Source: Adiantum capillus-veneris (taxonomy: Eukaryota > Streptophyta > Polypodiopsida > Polypodiales > Pteridaceae). Taken from it: 64,000 bases of DNA. Positions 48,405-61,800 of the stretch are shown here, piece by piece. Position 1 is the first letter of the stretch. Every line of letters starts with the position of its first letter. The position numbers and the translations under genes are program-made. The notes under the pieces were generated by a model that searched no databases, was not told where the DNA came from, and was given only the letters and a program-made list of their open reading frames with translations. The stretch spans positions 155,473,057 through 155,537,056 of the forward strand of contig CM043952.1 in the NCBI GenBank assembly GCA_014529385.2. Direction: 5' to 3'.

Positions 48405-48836
48405 ATTTCAAAATTTCCCAAAATACCCTTGTATGTATTTTGGTTGGATTGTTCAAGATTTTCTAATCTTAATTCTTTTTGACAATTGATATCTATTTTT
48501 GACTGCTTAGAATGTAATTTGTCACAAATTACCTGGCAAAAAAGGAAATTGTGTTTAAAAATAATGAAGAAATTCATCTTCAAAACCTACATAACCGACT
48601 TAAATTCTACTTTAAGCATCTTGTATTGATAGACAATTACTCTTCTTATGAAAAGCTTTAAAAAAATATCTTTAGAGAAATTTAATCTCACAACCTGGGG
48701 CATTTTGGAAAATTTGAAGGGCATTTTGGGAATTCATGTGACAAAATATTGGGAGTATTCTAGCAATTCCTGGAAATCAAGGGGTATTTTGGGAATTTCC
48801 ACAAATTAAAGTGGTATGTTTGTAATTTTTCTTTCC
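48405..48836. mobile_element. Second Mutator-like relic, no cargo
   Basis: 48405-48720 matches 668-1000 of the 618-1530 element, including GAATGTAATTTGTCACAAAT-like and TTGTATTSATAGACAAT segments. The right end repeats GTATTTTGGGAATTTCC and finishes near AATTTTTCTTTCC. The left TIR is cut short by about 57 bp. The 430-bp gene-like segment is absent. No target duplication is visible. Confidence 0.75.
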
Positions 48837-50543
48837 AAAAAATTGGCAAACCTACATATGAGGAAGAATTGCCTAAATGTGGAATTCTTCCAGGGCCTTC
48901 AGTGCATGGTGCAGACATTGTATGCTCTAGAAGCACTGAGCTTTTTGTTGTGTGAAAGCTCGTTAACAGCGCTTATAGACACTACACGGGGCGAGGCTCT
49001 AAGATCCCAGGTCACACCTCCTCTCTCCTTTTCTAAGGGAGATTCGTAATGGTTGAATGACGGCCATGTGCCAACTTTTGATTTGAAGAGTGCATCCTAC
49101 AAGCGAGGAGGGGAAAGCCCTCCCAAAAATATAACCTATTCCCTAGCTTTTTTCATAGTGCTAGTAGGTGCAAAATTTCCATTTAAAATTATTGCCATTC
49201 TTTTCTCCTTTTTTGCAATTAGAAGGTGGCTTCCCCCCACTCACTCTGGTTGCGACCTAGTCCTTACACTACATCTCTTCAAAATCTGTAGGTTTTTTCA
49301 CCCTCAGATTTAAAATTTAGAGTTAAATCTCAAAACTTATTGGAGGGATTGCACTAAACCTAAGCTTTTTTTTAGCACTAAAGTGTGTGAATGAAGCAAT
49401 GGCCCCGGTATGCAAGACCTTGCCCATAGATTATTAAATCAATCATCTTCTACCTCCACTACTAGAAATTTGATCGATCTCACTCATTCCTTGGTGGCAT
49501 AAATGGATTTGCAAAGTTGAGAGATGAATAGGTCAAATATAGGGGAGAAAAATGTGAAGAAGAAGAGGCTAATATTTGTGGATGCAAGTGTGGTACTGCA
49601 GGAGGATAGCCATAGGCGTGAGTTTGTTACGATCATTGAACCCATGGGTGGAAGAGGGTATGCATTTTCACGCAGGATTAGATAGAATATTGGTCGAAGG
49701 TAAAGGTTGAAAAGCTGGTATGGACGATTAGAAGAATTGAACCATGACATAAGATGACATGTTTTGGACCCTACAAAATTGAACAGATAGATGTGGATGA
49801 TTCATTCATGTTGGCTCACATCATATTAAGCATGGGGTTGTAGCACCATGTTTTTGGGGTCACAACAAATACATTACATCTAGGTCAAACCTTGGGGGTT
49901 CATGAAGGGTAATGTTTGGTTTTGCAATATAAGCAACATGCACACTTGGAAATATTGTTAAGGGGCAAGATCAAAGCTAACAAAAAAAACTTAGATTAGA
50001 GTTTATTTGGAAACTTCATTACAATTGAATTAATTAAAGAGGTTATTATTGTGTGCACTCACACATGTTTTCCAGTTTGGCATAGAGGGATCAAGGGCAA
50101 AGGGAGTTACATACTCTATGAAGTTGTGTAATTTTCCATGATGTACCAACAAAGACTTTCAAAAGAGGGATTCCAAGAGGTTTCCTTATGTGCCACGCAA
50201 GAATATCTACTATGCGTTTCTCCAAATTTTAGTTTTGAACTCTCAAGCCCATGAGGACATGCTCCAAGCACCCTTCACCAAGATGGAGCTCTTTCAAACC
50301 TTGGGTGCAGCACGACCAAATGTATAGCAATACTTTAAGTGTCTGAGGTTGTAAGAGTTTTACATTGTAGGGTATTTTGTTGTCGGCTATTGTCGATCTG
50401 AGATGTGGCCTAAAGTGTTTATCGGAGTAAGCACAAGTTTTTGGAGTTCGTTTTATAATGAGGTTCTTGGATTTAGTGTTAATGCTTGCTAGCACATTTT
50501 TTATATTTGTTTGTGACTATGTATCAAGGTGCATGTGCACATA
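48837..50543. other. Mostly unassigned; possible integrase tail
   Basis: At 49757-49820 the plus strand reads CFGPYKIEQIDVDDSFMLAH, which resembles the GPY module near the end of gypsy integrases, but nothing upstream supports it. The rest shows no feature. Confidence 0.35.
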
Positions 50544-51886
50544 TTAACACTAGGTTGGTAACCTAACAGGACATAAAAGTGTCCTTTCAGGGTTTTGAAA
50601 AAAACCTCCAAAACCATAGTAGATCCACTCATTTTGTAAAATCCTTTCATGAGGTTATAGTTCAAGGCCTACTACACATGGAAAAAATAAGAAACTTGTA
50701 AAATTTCTCATCTTTTGGTCACACTGAGCCTCCAAAGTTGATGGACCATTACATTTTCATCAAATTAGTCATTTCTTACGTTTTGTTGCATAAAAATAAG
50801 ATTAGGGATTTTTGTAGGACTTGAGATAAATTCCCTAGTTAACTTCAATGGGTTGGTGATCAGAACATATGATTGCTTCTCACTCACTATTTTTTGTTTT
50901 GCCAAAAGAAATAGGTACAAAAAAGTTGAATTTTTACCATTCTGCAAACCTATCATCAAAGTTTCTATAGCCACGCTCAATACAAATAATATATGCACGT
51001 TTTCTTAGTTCCCTATTGTCCTTTAGGTTCATAAGGAGCCTTGGAGCATGTCAAAAGAATAATACATCTCTTACTAAGGGGAATCTTGGGGACAAAGATG
51101 AAGTGCTAAATACAGCAAACATGAAAAAGCTAACATGAAAAAGCTAGGTTCAACATTATGAGTTGTAGAATGCCATAGAAACTATTCAATATCTAGCCAA
51201 ATTTGATCCTTATGACTAGATATGGTTATTACCTACAAAATGCATGTAGTTGTCACAAGAAACTAACAATATTGAAAAAGCTATACTTGATATACTAGAA
51301 TGTTTCGTTTTCTTCTATGATTGAAAAAATCAACCATCGTTGTCTACTATGCAAAATAGGGTATTAGGTGCCCCAAAACTCAAGGAATATTAGCTTTATG
51401 TTACAATATGTGACATAGAAAATCAAAACTGCATTTGGATATCATGAAAGCCACCAAAAAAATCATAGAAGAGCTAAAATTGGCTAAAAAACAGGATTTG
51501 ACAATTTTTATAATTTGTTCATAACTTACAACTTTAACATTTATTTCTCCCTAGAAGCATTTGGACATGTTGAGGACTACTAAAGATAGTTCTCTAGCAT
51601 TATAGACCTCACAAACATGAATTCTAGAGTGGTATAGTTGCAAAAAGTTGAAAAAATTCAAAAACAGGACCCGTTTTTTCACACAGTTTAGGTTGTGATA
51701 TGTTGTGCAAGGACAAGGTTAAAGATGGAATTGATATTCCAAAAAAATGTCAAGTTTTTTTCAGCTCATGAGACAACTTTCTAGACAGATAGCACCTCCA
51801 AATCCATTTTGAAACTCTTGACATAATTCAAGGAAAATGGTCACTACACAGGACATAAAAGTGTCCCATTACCAACCTAGTGTTAA
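50544..51886. mobile_element. Non-autonomous TIR DNA transposon, 1.34 kb
   Basis: Perfect 18-bp inverted ends TTAACACTAGGTTGGTAA (50544-50561) and its complement (51869-51886). Just inside each end is GGACATAAAAGTGTCC (50569-50584 and 51851-51866), which is near-palindromic. There is no ORF. If the ends are read from CACTA, it resembles the CACTA superfamily, but a 3-bp target duplication is not exact. Read from ACACTAGG, it is flanked by TA on both sides. Superfamily is left open. Confidence 0.8.
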
Positions 51887-51991
51887 AGTAAGAGTATGGT
51901 TCTTTTGTTTGATACTATTTGAGAGGCAACATATTTACTTTGCTACACTATCCTCTACAGAGTAGCTATTGAGGTCTTGATCTAGTATTTC

Positions 51992-53243
51992 TCATTGTAT
52001 GTGCTCGCTCGCTTTCTTGTTTGCTCGGAAGTACTCGCTCGAGGATTGAGATTCCTCGATTATGCCCAGTTCAATTTTTTGCTCTTGAAAGATATCTAAA
52101 GTTTTCTGCACCTTGAGATCATCAAATTCATTTTTAAGATCATCATACCATTTTTGAAGAAGTATATATTTATCATGCTCTTCTTCCTTTGCAAAACTTT
52201 GGTATGGAATATTTACTAAAGAGATCATTCTCTTTCTTAATTCCAACCACACTTGTTCTCCTTGTTTTCTGACTTCATTCTTCAATACTTTAACATCATG
52301 AGGTAACAAATACCACCCATCTAGATCCAAATCCTCATCACACATTTCCCTCAGTTTTGTTTCCAGTTCCTAACAAGCCTGAACCCTGCTCAAAAGTACA
52401 TTGTTGTCAGATTGTAATTTAGAGTAATCATTACCCAAGATTTCAATTATTTAAGGTTGTCATCCACTGTTCCTTCCAAGATTGAATCATGTCTGATGAC
52501 TTCTCCCTTCTTTGCAACTGAGTTCTATAAAATTCCACAGAACTGTTAGCACTCTGTAAGTCATCTTTCAGTTTAGGAATCATACCCTCCTGATCTGAAA
52601 TCGGTTTGGTATCCTCCTCAGTTCTTTTAGAAACAGTTTGTAGTTGAGCGATCTAAGTTTCCAACTGAAACTTCTCTCTTTGGAGTACTGAATTGTTCAG
52701 TTGGCTCTTTGATGCAAAGTTATTAACAAGGTCAAGAGCTTTATAAACCTCAGAAATTGTTATTTGATTGCCAAACTTACTGAACAGTACACCTTCCCCC
52801 AAATCTGGTTTGACTTCTTCTGCAGGACTCTCTATTTTCCTCCTCTTCAACTTCAAGGATGACTTAGAAGAAAAAACATGACCTGCATTAACATTTACTG
52901 GGGGTTTTGGTGTTTGCATCAAAGTATCTAGATCAGTATCAAACGGATCTCCCAAACTTCTCCATAGATTTTCCTCCTCCTGTTCTGTTTTTAAGAGTGT
53001 CATGTCTTGGACTTGAAAATCTTGTTGTTTCTTTGCCATGTTCTCTGAATGAGGACCGTCCACTTCTGCTTGTTTGTTACCCTCAATATGTCCCCCAAAA
53101 GCAAAGTCTTGGCTACTTAAACCTGTCAATGTTGTCATACTCATAGCATGAACATGTAGGGCAATCAGGAAAGCCCCAATCTTGGTAGATCTATCCTTTC
53201 TTTTCTTTTTCTGAAACACCTCTGAGCTTATCCTTTGACACAA
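51992..53243 (-). pseudogene. Accessory coding region, copy 3
   Basis: Minus-strand frames 53243-52653 (196 codons) and 52345-51992 (117 codons) with short broken sequence between. The first is polar, with a basic NLS-like KLKRRK and a segment ISEVYKALDLVNNFASKS. The second is coiled-coil-like, with many Lys/Glu and a KWYDDLKNEFDDLKVQ stretch. Layout (charged N part, coiled-coil C part, minus strand) resembles the 39-42 kb region, but direct identity is weak. No function is recognised. Confidence 0.45.
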
Positions 53244-53299
53244 TAAGTTAGCCCAACCAATTTGTCTACCACATTCTGCAGAATGAAGAATACCATAGT

Positions 53300-54180
53300 T
53301 CTCTTTAGAAATGTATTATCAAGAAAACAATCAAGGACAATTTTTGAATTCAAACTGCAAAACGGCTAGATTATTTAAATTCAAATTTTCCCCGAGAATG
53401 AAATTTAAAATCTAGCATGCAAAACCATATCATGTAACAAATATATGGAAAAAATTTAGCATGTAAATCACATATTTATAATCTCCACTCAAATTAGTGA
53501 TCATATCTATCATGAAGAGAATGGAGTTTAGGAGGGCCTCTTTATTTGCCATGAAATTATGGAGGTGATTAACATTTTGACAAATAGGTGCATGTCATGT
53601 GTGCAAATATGGGGAGTGTGTAAGAGAGGTGTAAGAATGGTCAAAGGATGCACTTTTTCCCCAAAAAAATAGTGTGGACAACTTTATAAATTTTGGCCTT
53701 CCATAACTTTTACATACAATCTCCGATTTGAGTGGAGATTATAGATCTGTGATCTACATGCTAAGCTCTTTCCGTATTTATGTTACATGATATGGTTTTG
53801 CCTGCTAGATTTTAAATTTCATTTTTGGGGGAAATTTTAAATTCAAATAAACTAGTTGCTTTGCCAATTTGAATTCAAAAGATGTCCTGTGATTGCTTTC
53901 TTAATACTAGAGATTTGACTCCTTCAAACTGCCAAATAAAGAGGCCCTCCTAGACCCCGTTCTCTTCTCAATGGTAGGAGTTAAGGAAGGTCAAAAAAAT
54001 CATAAAGTTGCCCACCCCCTTTTGGGAGGGAAGTGCATCATTTGACCACTCTTACACACCCACCATTCTTGCACACACATGGCGTACACCTATTTGTCAA
54101 AATGTTAATCACCTTCATAATATCATGGAAAACAAAGAGGCCCTCCTTGACCCCATCCTCTTCCTAATGGTGGAACCTCT
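53300..54180. repeat. Two interleaved inverted repeat pairs
   Basis: Arm A at about 53300-53498 is the imperfect reverse complement of 53722-53925 (shared: ACCATATCATGTAACA, AATTTAAAATCTAGCA). Arm B at about 53512-53680 is the reverse complement of about 54005-54178 (TTGACAAATAGGTG, GGCCCTCC...). A further partial B lies at 53930-53975. The RNA or single strand would fold into a large hairpin. It may be a foldback or MITE cluster; no target duplication was found. Confidence 0.7.
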
Positions 54181-54191
54181 TTGATTGTGCA

Positions 54192-54355
54192 TATTGTCAA
54201 TTGAAGGTTGTGGAGCATCCATGCTTCTTTCTCTAGGCTTGTAGTGCTTCATTGAATCTTTGAAGGACTACTTATTGCCAATTGAAGTTTGTGGAGCATC
54301 CACACTTCCTGCTCTAGGCTTGTAGTGCTTCATTGAAGCTTTGAAGGACTACTTA
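54192..54355. repeat. Tandem 81-bp duplication
   Basis: Two copies with offset 81 bp, each containing TTGTGGAGCATCCA and GGCTTGTAGTGCTTCATTGA; a handful of differences. Confidence 0.88.
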
Positions 54356-55127
54356 TAAAACCCCTTAGCTACGAATTTTTCACCAATAGAAGGGATCCTT
54401 TTCCTATTCAATTTGTAAATTTTTTGAAAATTATTTTTTCAACATTGTTCTATATGTGAAAATGTCAGAAAATATAGTTCAAACAATAATCCCTACTATT
54501 GAACCCATGTGATAGGAATTTTTTTATTGTAGTGAGTCCCACGAGTCTTAAAAGTTTTGCAGGGGTTGAAAATATGGTGTATTACCCACCCTTGCGAAGT
54601 TTCATGCACATTTGAAATCATTTCACCGGTCCATGGCTTCACAATCACCATGTTTTTTTTGTAGGGCTCCCTATGGCCAAAAATGGCCATCGTGGAACCC
54701 TAAACCGATAAAACGGTTTTAAATGTCCACCACTGAACTTTGCATGGGTGGGTGATATTGTGCATACCTTGCCCTTTCAAAGTCTCATGGCCATATGAAA
54801 CCGTTTTGTCACAATTGCCATAATATTATTTTTCCCATGGCGCTCATTTGGGACCCTGTGCCAAACATATAGCTATAGGGCAAGAGGGTTTTTTATTCCA
54901 ATTAAATATTGTAAGGTTTTTGACTCACACAAGACTTTAAGAATACAAAAATATATAACATAGTTTACAATTGGAATGTGCATTAGCTTCAATTATAGGC
55001 TCTAAAAACCCAATTACAATTTGATTGCATATGGTAACATTGGTATGGGGGGTATTTTTGCAAGCATTTTATAGTGAGTGCTTTTTTCAAGCATATTCCA
55101 AAAAGATTTTATAGAGAGAATATGAGA

Positions 55128-55226
55128 AAAAGAGAGAGAGAGAGAGAGAGAGAGAAGGGGGAGAAAGAATTAGACGATGGGATAGAGAAAGAGAGTGGTC
55201 ACTTTCAAGCATCCGCACATTGGGGG

Positions 55227-55295
<69 letters not shown>

Positions 55296-55490
55296 TGCAT
55301 ACCACAAAGACTTATCCTCTCTCTTATCTTGACTCTTCCTCCCTCTCTCTCCATCTCCACAGAGAGAGAATAAGCAAGAGAGAGGAAGAGAGGTAGAGAG
55401 ATAGAGAGACAAGGGGGAGAAGGACAAAGAGAGAGGGAGAGAGAGGGAGAGATAGAGAGACAAAGGGGGAGAGTGATAGAGAGAGCGAGG

Positions 55491-55570
<80 letters not shown>
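55128..55570. repeat. (GA)n cluster
   Basis: Pure GA runs at 55130-55155, 55229-55290 and 55496-55569, joined by imperfect GA/GGGA-rich sequence at 55360-55495. Long Ser-Leu or Arg-Glu frames here are artefacts of the repeat. 54360-55127 beside it is AT-rich and shows no feature. Confidence 0.95.
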
Positions 55571-55571
55571 C

Positions 55572-56888
55572 ATGCATACCGTAAGTAACAAAATACATCA
55601 TCCCAAAAATTCTAGACAACAAAAACAAAGCTTAAAAAAACTTGAACATTCATTATTCATAGAATGCATGAAAATGCCATTTTATAGCCCCTATAGCATG
55701 AATAGATGGTTGATGTTACATGCTAACCACCTCATACCCTTTGGCACAATGTAAAAAAACATTATAAAACATTGCATTGTCATGTTCAGCAAGCCAAACA
55801 GACGCGCTCCAAGATCATATCCAAAACTGGAAACTATTGATAAACCTTCATCATAAGAGTTTCGAAATTGGAAATATGCGGAGGAGGAAGAGTTGATGGT
55901 AAAATACATTGAAGAACATGTTTTCTAGTTGAAGGTCAAAAGAACCTACTCCTCTCTATACATATTCTATGGTGAGGCCCCGTAAAAGGTGTGCTCCAGT
56001 TAATGTGTATCACCAAATGTGTCTCAACATTTGAGAATCCCACATGTCAATAAAACCTCACCTCAACCCTCCATAGGCTCATCACACTGGACTATGGTCA
56101 AGCTTATAAATGACTATCTTCCAATCAATTCTCAAAAATGATCAAGACTGCCGTATGTGCCAATAACCCGGAGTGTATATTACTGCCAACAAAGTAGGAT
56201 TTGCCCACAAATATGTGCCAATAAGTTGAAAGCACTGCAAGAAACCTTACGGGGATAACACGCTCTCAAAAGAGATAATCGGCACTCAAAACATTCTCAC
56301 GCATAAACCATAGAGCAAGCACTACTCCTATGCATCCCACAATGATATATGCTGCAAATATCTTTGAACAATTGTCAAGAGTACTGTATCCAACTGTACT
56401 TGTAAGCTATGAATGTAATCAATAAATCCAAATGATGACTATATGCATTATCAAAACAAGAGTGGCATACATAAGCCAAACCCTCTCTTAAAATTGTAAT
56501 GAAGAGAGCACAATTGTGTTCAATAGCCAAAAATCAAATCTCTCTAAAAACCTGTGACTACCTACTGCTTGATATCAAAAGCTCTCATATGTAGCTAGGT
56601 ATGATCCTTTAGCCATCCCAAGTGCCTCATCAGCTGCCTTCAACTATACACGTGTGTATTGGGAAGAGTGAGGCCAAGGAGTGTGTGTGCACTCCGCTCT
56701 TTGATGCCAAAAAGCTCCTTTCCTCTATGTCTGGTCAAAGCCAAGATGCCACCCCAGGAGGGCATGCATCAAAAAGGAAGTGAATGTATGTATCGATCCC
56801 TTCTCTCTGTTGTGCAAAAAATCCATTCTCTCTATTGTGAAAAACCAGTGAAGGCCAAAGCATGACTTGCATTACAGTATTTTGTGCT
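55572..56888. other. No recognisable feature
   Basis: AT-rich with only short chance ORFs. Nothing supported. Confidence 0.4.
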
Positions 56889-57087
56889 ATTGAAGAGCCT
56901 TTTCTTGCATTTTTAATTTCTACAACACACAAAACTTCTAGCTCTATTGTGATCTTTGCGGTACTATAAGCCTTGCTTAGCTTGTGTATTTGAAGAGCCT
57001 TTTCTTGCATTGTTAATCTCTTCAACACACAAAACTTCCAGCTCTATTTTGATCTTTATGGTACTGTAAACCTTGCTTAGCTTGTGA
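56889..57087. repeat. Tandem 100-bp duplication
   Basis: The copies start TGAAGAGCCTTTTCTTGCAT at 56891 and 56991 and end CCTTGCTTAGCTTGTG. About 10 percent divergence by eye. Confidence 0.92.
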
Positions 57088-58029
57088 GCCAACACCCTTC
57101 CAAGCAAGTATGGCATTTCCTTTGCCCAAGAAAATCGTCAGGTTTCAAGGGCAGTTTAGCATGGTGATAGGTAAGCTACCTGGTGGAGAAAACTCCAAAG
57201 GGAAGGTTGAAGCAAGTCCTGTAGTACTTGGGCCTTTGACCTGAGGTACTTGGTCATTGCCATGCCCATAATTTTCAGTGATGTGGGTCTCTCAAGGGCT
57301 CTGCGCTAAGAGAGTAGATAAACCTCGCCTCTTAGGCAGACAAGTCCTCACGTAGTCTAGGGAAAACTAGTAACAAAAGCGTCTGCCTTAGGATTCTAGG
57401 TGCAATTGAAGTCTTTATAGTCTCTCTTCCTTTCATATTTTAATTTGTATATATCTTTTTCTATTTTGTTTTGGGGAGACGACAATGGTACCAATCCCCA
57501 ACTCCCAAAACAAAAACTTAGCTTGAGTTAGTAATTAATGCTACCTATAATATATTTGAAGCTCTAAAAACCCCAATCTTTGAAGCACAGCGTAAAGTTT
57601 TTTCTGTGTAGCTCATAAAATACAACCTTAGCCTGCTATGAAGCCAATGCACACAAAAACGGTGAATCCCTTCCACTGAGCTCTTATGCCAGTTGAAAGG
57701 AGTGAAAAAATGTGGATGGGTGCATGCATACATGCTTGTGTGGTCAGGGAGAAGGAGAGTACACAGTGTGTGTGGTAAAGCCCTTTGGGAGGAACACAAA
57801 GAGGAGACTCACCTCCAAACTGAGAATAAACTAGTAAAGCTAAATATTTAAGCAATGGAGGTAGTCATGGTAGCCAAAGCCAAGGAGGATGTTGATCCAA
57901 CCCATTAAGAAACTCTTCAAGAATCACTTTTAAAAGCAAAATATTGTGTGAAAGAGATCAATGGAAAGATAAGGGGGAAATGGAGAAAGCAATCAACTAG
58001 AAGAGACAAAAATGAGAGAAGCTCAATAA

Positions 58030-58260
58030 GTCCACTTTTGCAAATATAGACCCTCCAAATTTTTATGGATCCATTAAAGACCCCAAAGACTTCAAGCAAC
58101 CCTAGAGATTTGTTTGCAATGCCTTTGAATCCCTTTCAGTGGCCCAAAAAAGGCAAGTGGTCTAGGCCGCAAAGCTCAAGGGTAAGATGAAAGACCTACG
58201 TACTCCTCTACCAACTAGATGATGATGTCATCTACCTGCCAATGGAGATAGTGAGAAATA
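58030..58260 (+). pseudogene. Possible Gag remnant
   Basis: The plus strand reads DPPNFYGSIKDPKDFKQ, then after a stop FVCNAFESLSVAQKRQVV and AAKLKGKMKDL. The order FxGxxDPxxF ... FE...AxxKLKGxA is that of LTR-element Gag N-terminal domains. It is short and broken, and no neighbours support it. Confidence 0.4.
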
Positions 58261-58639
58261 ATATCAACATGGAGTGGGAGGACTAGGAAATGGAGCTTGC
58301 CACTCTTACACTAGAAGGTTATGAGCTACTAGACAATCATGTCAAAATGTGCACTAACAACTTTGTGGATGGATAGCTCAAATGGGGAATGAAATGTTTC
58401 CACAAGTTTCTAGATTTTTGCCAAGTATACTATGACTCTACAAGGGAGTAACAAGTGGACCCCACTTATTGCCCAACCCACCAAATTATCCCATTAGACA
58501 AGTGCCAAGGATGCTACTAAGGCTAAATTAAGAGTGTATCATTGAGTGATCCCACAACTGATAGAAAAAGTTAATATTAATCATTGTACTCTTTTAGAAT
58601 TTTGATCCCTTGCAGCTAGCAAGCCAATGAAGCATTGAA

Positions 58640-58830
58640 AACCATTTGAAGACAGAGTGAAGCAAGCACCAAATAGGAAGGAATGCATTGGCTAGTCTCT
58701 TCACACCCTTGGATCAACCATTTTTGAAGATCATTATCAAGATGTAGAAGCAATCACAAAATAGGAAGGACTGTGTTGGCTAGTCTCTTCGAACCATCAA
58801 ATCAACCACCTTTGAAGCTCTTTCTCAAGA
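58640..58830. repeat. Imperfect tandem repeat, about 93 bp
   Basis: AATAGGAAGGAMTGYRTTGG and GCTAGTCTCTTC recur at 58672 and 58762, followed in both by ATCAACCAYYTTTGAAG. Confidence 0.8.
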
Positions 58831-61800
58831 TTTTGGTCCGTGTTGCACAAGGTCTACAACCAATGCTTAACAATCAACATAGAACTCCTACCATAATCAC
58901 AAACAAGTCATCCATTCTCATACCTCTCCCACAACAAAAGCTCCTATAAGTGATCCAAATGATGAGCTCAAGCTTCTAGCTCACTTGTAGTTGCTATGGT
59001 TACTTTCAATATAAATCCCTTCATGAGCTAAATCGGGCAAGGCATTTGAGAAAGGATGGGTTTGATAATGGGGATAGTGTCCATTACAAAGCTCTACTCA
59101 ATTGGTTTGCAAATCATAATCTAGTTGTCCACAAAGTTGGTACATCCATGGACCATGTCTACTTCAACAAGACTCCATATTGATGATAAATATTTCTATA
59201 AACAGCATTCGTAACTTTAATCTCTCTTTGTCAATTTAAGCATAAACAATCACTCAAAGGTAGTTCAATTCAAGGTGATCACTCTTCAAAAGATGCAAGA
59301 GGATGTAATTTTTAATCAACAATGGATGTCTCTAATACTTTCACTACGTTCAAAGTCCAAGAATTGTTTTGTCAAATGCACGCCAAAAGAAAAACAAGGG
59401 ACATTGGTGGAAAAACCCAATACAAAGCTACCTCTAGCTTCACCAAATCCCATCGAAAAGCATGTCTCTAGCACCACTAAATCAAATTATCTAGGTAAGG
59501 GTAAGCTAACATGGAGAAAAGTTCTAGATGTGCCATTTTTCCTCTGATTTTTTCGCTTTGGTATTAAGATATCAAGAAATTAGCATAAGTTTCTCAATGA
59601 AACTTCCTCTTATTTCAACAATCCTTGCTACTAAATAACCTCGAAGATGCATTTAGAAGCAAAAGTCAAGGAAAATTACACCAACCAAAGGGTAGTGCAA
59701 TGGCACTCCAACAACCACTTTAAAGTTCCAAGCATGAACTTCATCATCAAGGCCTAACAAGCTACAAAGCCAGGATTGGTAAGCCCTATATCATATGGTT
59801 GATAGCTCCTTCATCACAACTAACACCATCTTTCTTTATGATTACAATAACTAGGTATTCATTCATAGATTGACTTTAGCAAATGCAACAAGCACTCATT
59901 GTGCAAATACAACAAGCACTAAATTCTTTGCAATCATGCCACATGACCCAAACTACCTTTACATCATCACATGCACATACTTTTCCCACCAATTCAATAT
60001 GTTATGAAAACGCAATTTCACTATGCCCATTCTTGCAAGTTGTTTGCACTTTAAGGATTGATTGATCTACTTGCCTATGAGTTGAAATTTCTTGCGAGCT
60101 ACAAAATATCTTGTCCACAATTAAATAATAGAAGCCTACTAGGTTTTAGTCCACAAAATGAAAACAACCCCATACCATAACAAATGGGGGAAAAGACATC
60201 AAAACCTGCTACCAGAAAACTGACTTAAGAGCTCATCATTAAACTCTAAGGTCCCCAAGATTACTCAAAAAATCCAGTAAGAAGCAATAGGTAGCCCTCC
60301 TTTCAAGTAACCACAAACACACATTCAAACTTATAAGACATTGTACAAGAGTAGAATACCCAAAGTCTGAGAATATCCAGTAATACTAAATCAACCACAT
60401 ACCCTGAAAACCAGAGGGTATCATAAAAGACCATTCTAAACAGACTTTATATAAACATTTATAGCTCCAAGCGAGCACGATTCCCCAATCTATTTTGGTA
60501 TGTTTAAGCATTAGTATATAGGTCAACAAGAATCACCAAAGACATCCAACCAAGTTGAAGTCTTGAAACAAGCAAAAAGGTATGATTTGTAGACATTATT
60601 TTTTCTATTTTAAAGAAATTGAGAGTTTTTATAGACTAAAATCCCAATCTACCAGAGGCCAACTAAAGCATTCCAACTAAATCGTATTGGTAAAGAACAA
60701 AACTAACAAGTTTCAGCTTTTACAACTCACCAATGACCTACAATTAAAAGTCAAGATATGTCAATCAAACACTTAAAGCCAATACAAGGCTGATGGCTCA
60801 AAATTACACAAAGTAAAATTACTAAATATCAGAGTCAAAAGCTCCCACTAGACAGAGAGAAGCCATAGTTTAAGCCAAAAAGTTAAAAAACATAATGTTT
60901 TACCAAACCGACCAAGAGTGAGTTCCAAGAAGGCCTATGTTCCACATTAAATCATACTCATGAATCAATATCACACAAAAGAGATAGCAACCGCATGATT
61001 TCACCATGCCAAATCCACTACTAGCAACATCAAGTGAACCTAACCAGATAGAAATTACTCACCATAAAAAGCCCAAAAAAACACCAATCAATATGGTGCT
61101 CATAGATAGGAATGACCAAAAGAAGACATAGCATTAAGATCTCTAAACCAAGTTCTGCACATATCAAAAGGAAAGAAATCATGCCCCAAGTCCACCTAAC
61201 CCAATCAATCTGATAAGTTGCATCAATGGTTTAGCAACGAGTCAGAGGTAAGTTGCATCAATGGTTTTTTTGCTTATAGCAAAAAAACTTGAGTACCAAT
61301 TGCAATGAGAAGTAATTTTGAATAGGGTCAGCATTTGAAGGTAGAGAGAGCAAAAAAACCAACCCACAACAACCCCAGAGTAAACCTAAGGTCAAAACTA
61401 GTGGATCATAAGTTTGACTTCCATTTTATCCCAATAAAAAGGACCACCACAAACCGAATACATAATGATCCAAACAAATCCAAAGGAGTATTATCATTAG
61501 ATTTAACCACCTCTAATAACCATGAAATTACTAAGGGTCCGAAAAATTTTAAGTTATCAATAGGACAAGAGGATTATTCCTAATTTAGGCAAGGATCCTA
61601 AAAATATTCTTCAAACATCCTGAGCTACCAAAGCCAAACACAAAGTTCTATCTCCTATTTCAGAGTTAACATTGATTTGCTTCAAGAAATCAAAACAAAC
61701 AAAATCAATAATTGAAAATACACTATCCAAAACAAAACAAGCGTGATTTTGTCGGGACTTTAAAACTAGTTGTCAACATAGGATGCATTTATCATGGTGC

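Noticed and set aside
49757..49820. GPYKI-like integrase tail
   Set aside because: Too short and without upstream integrase; kept only as a weak remark.
50548..51882. Firm CACTA superfamily call
   Set aside because: Ends begin CACTA, but the flanking triplets TAA and TTA do not match as a direct 3-bp duplication and no transposase is present.
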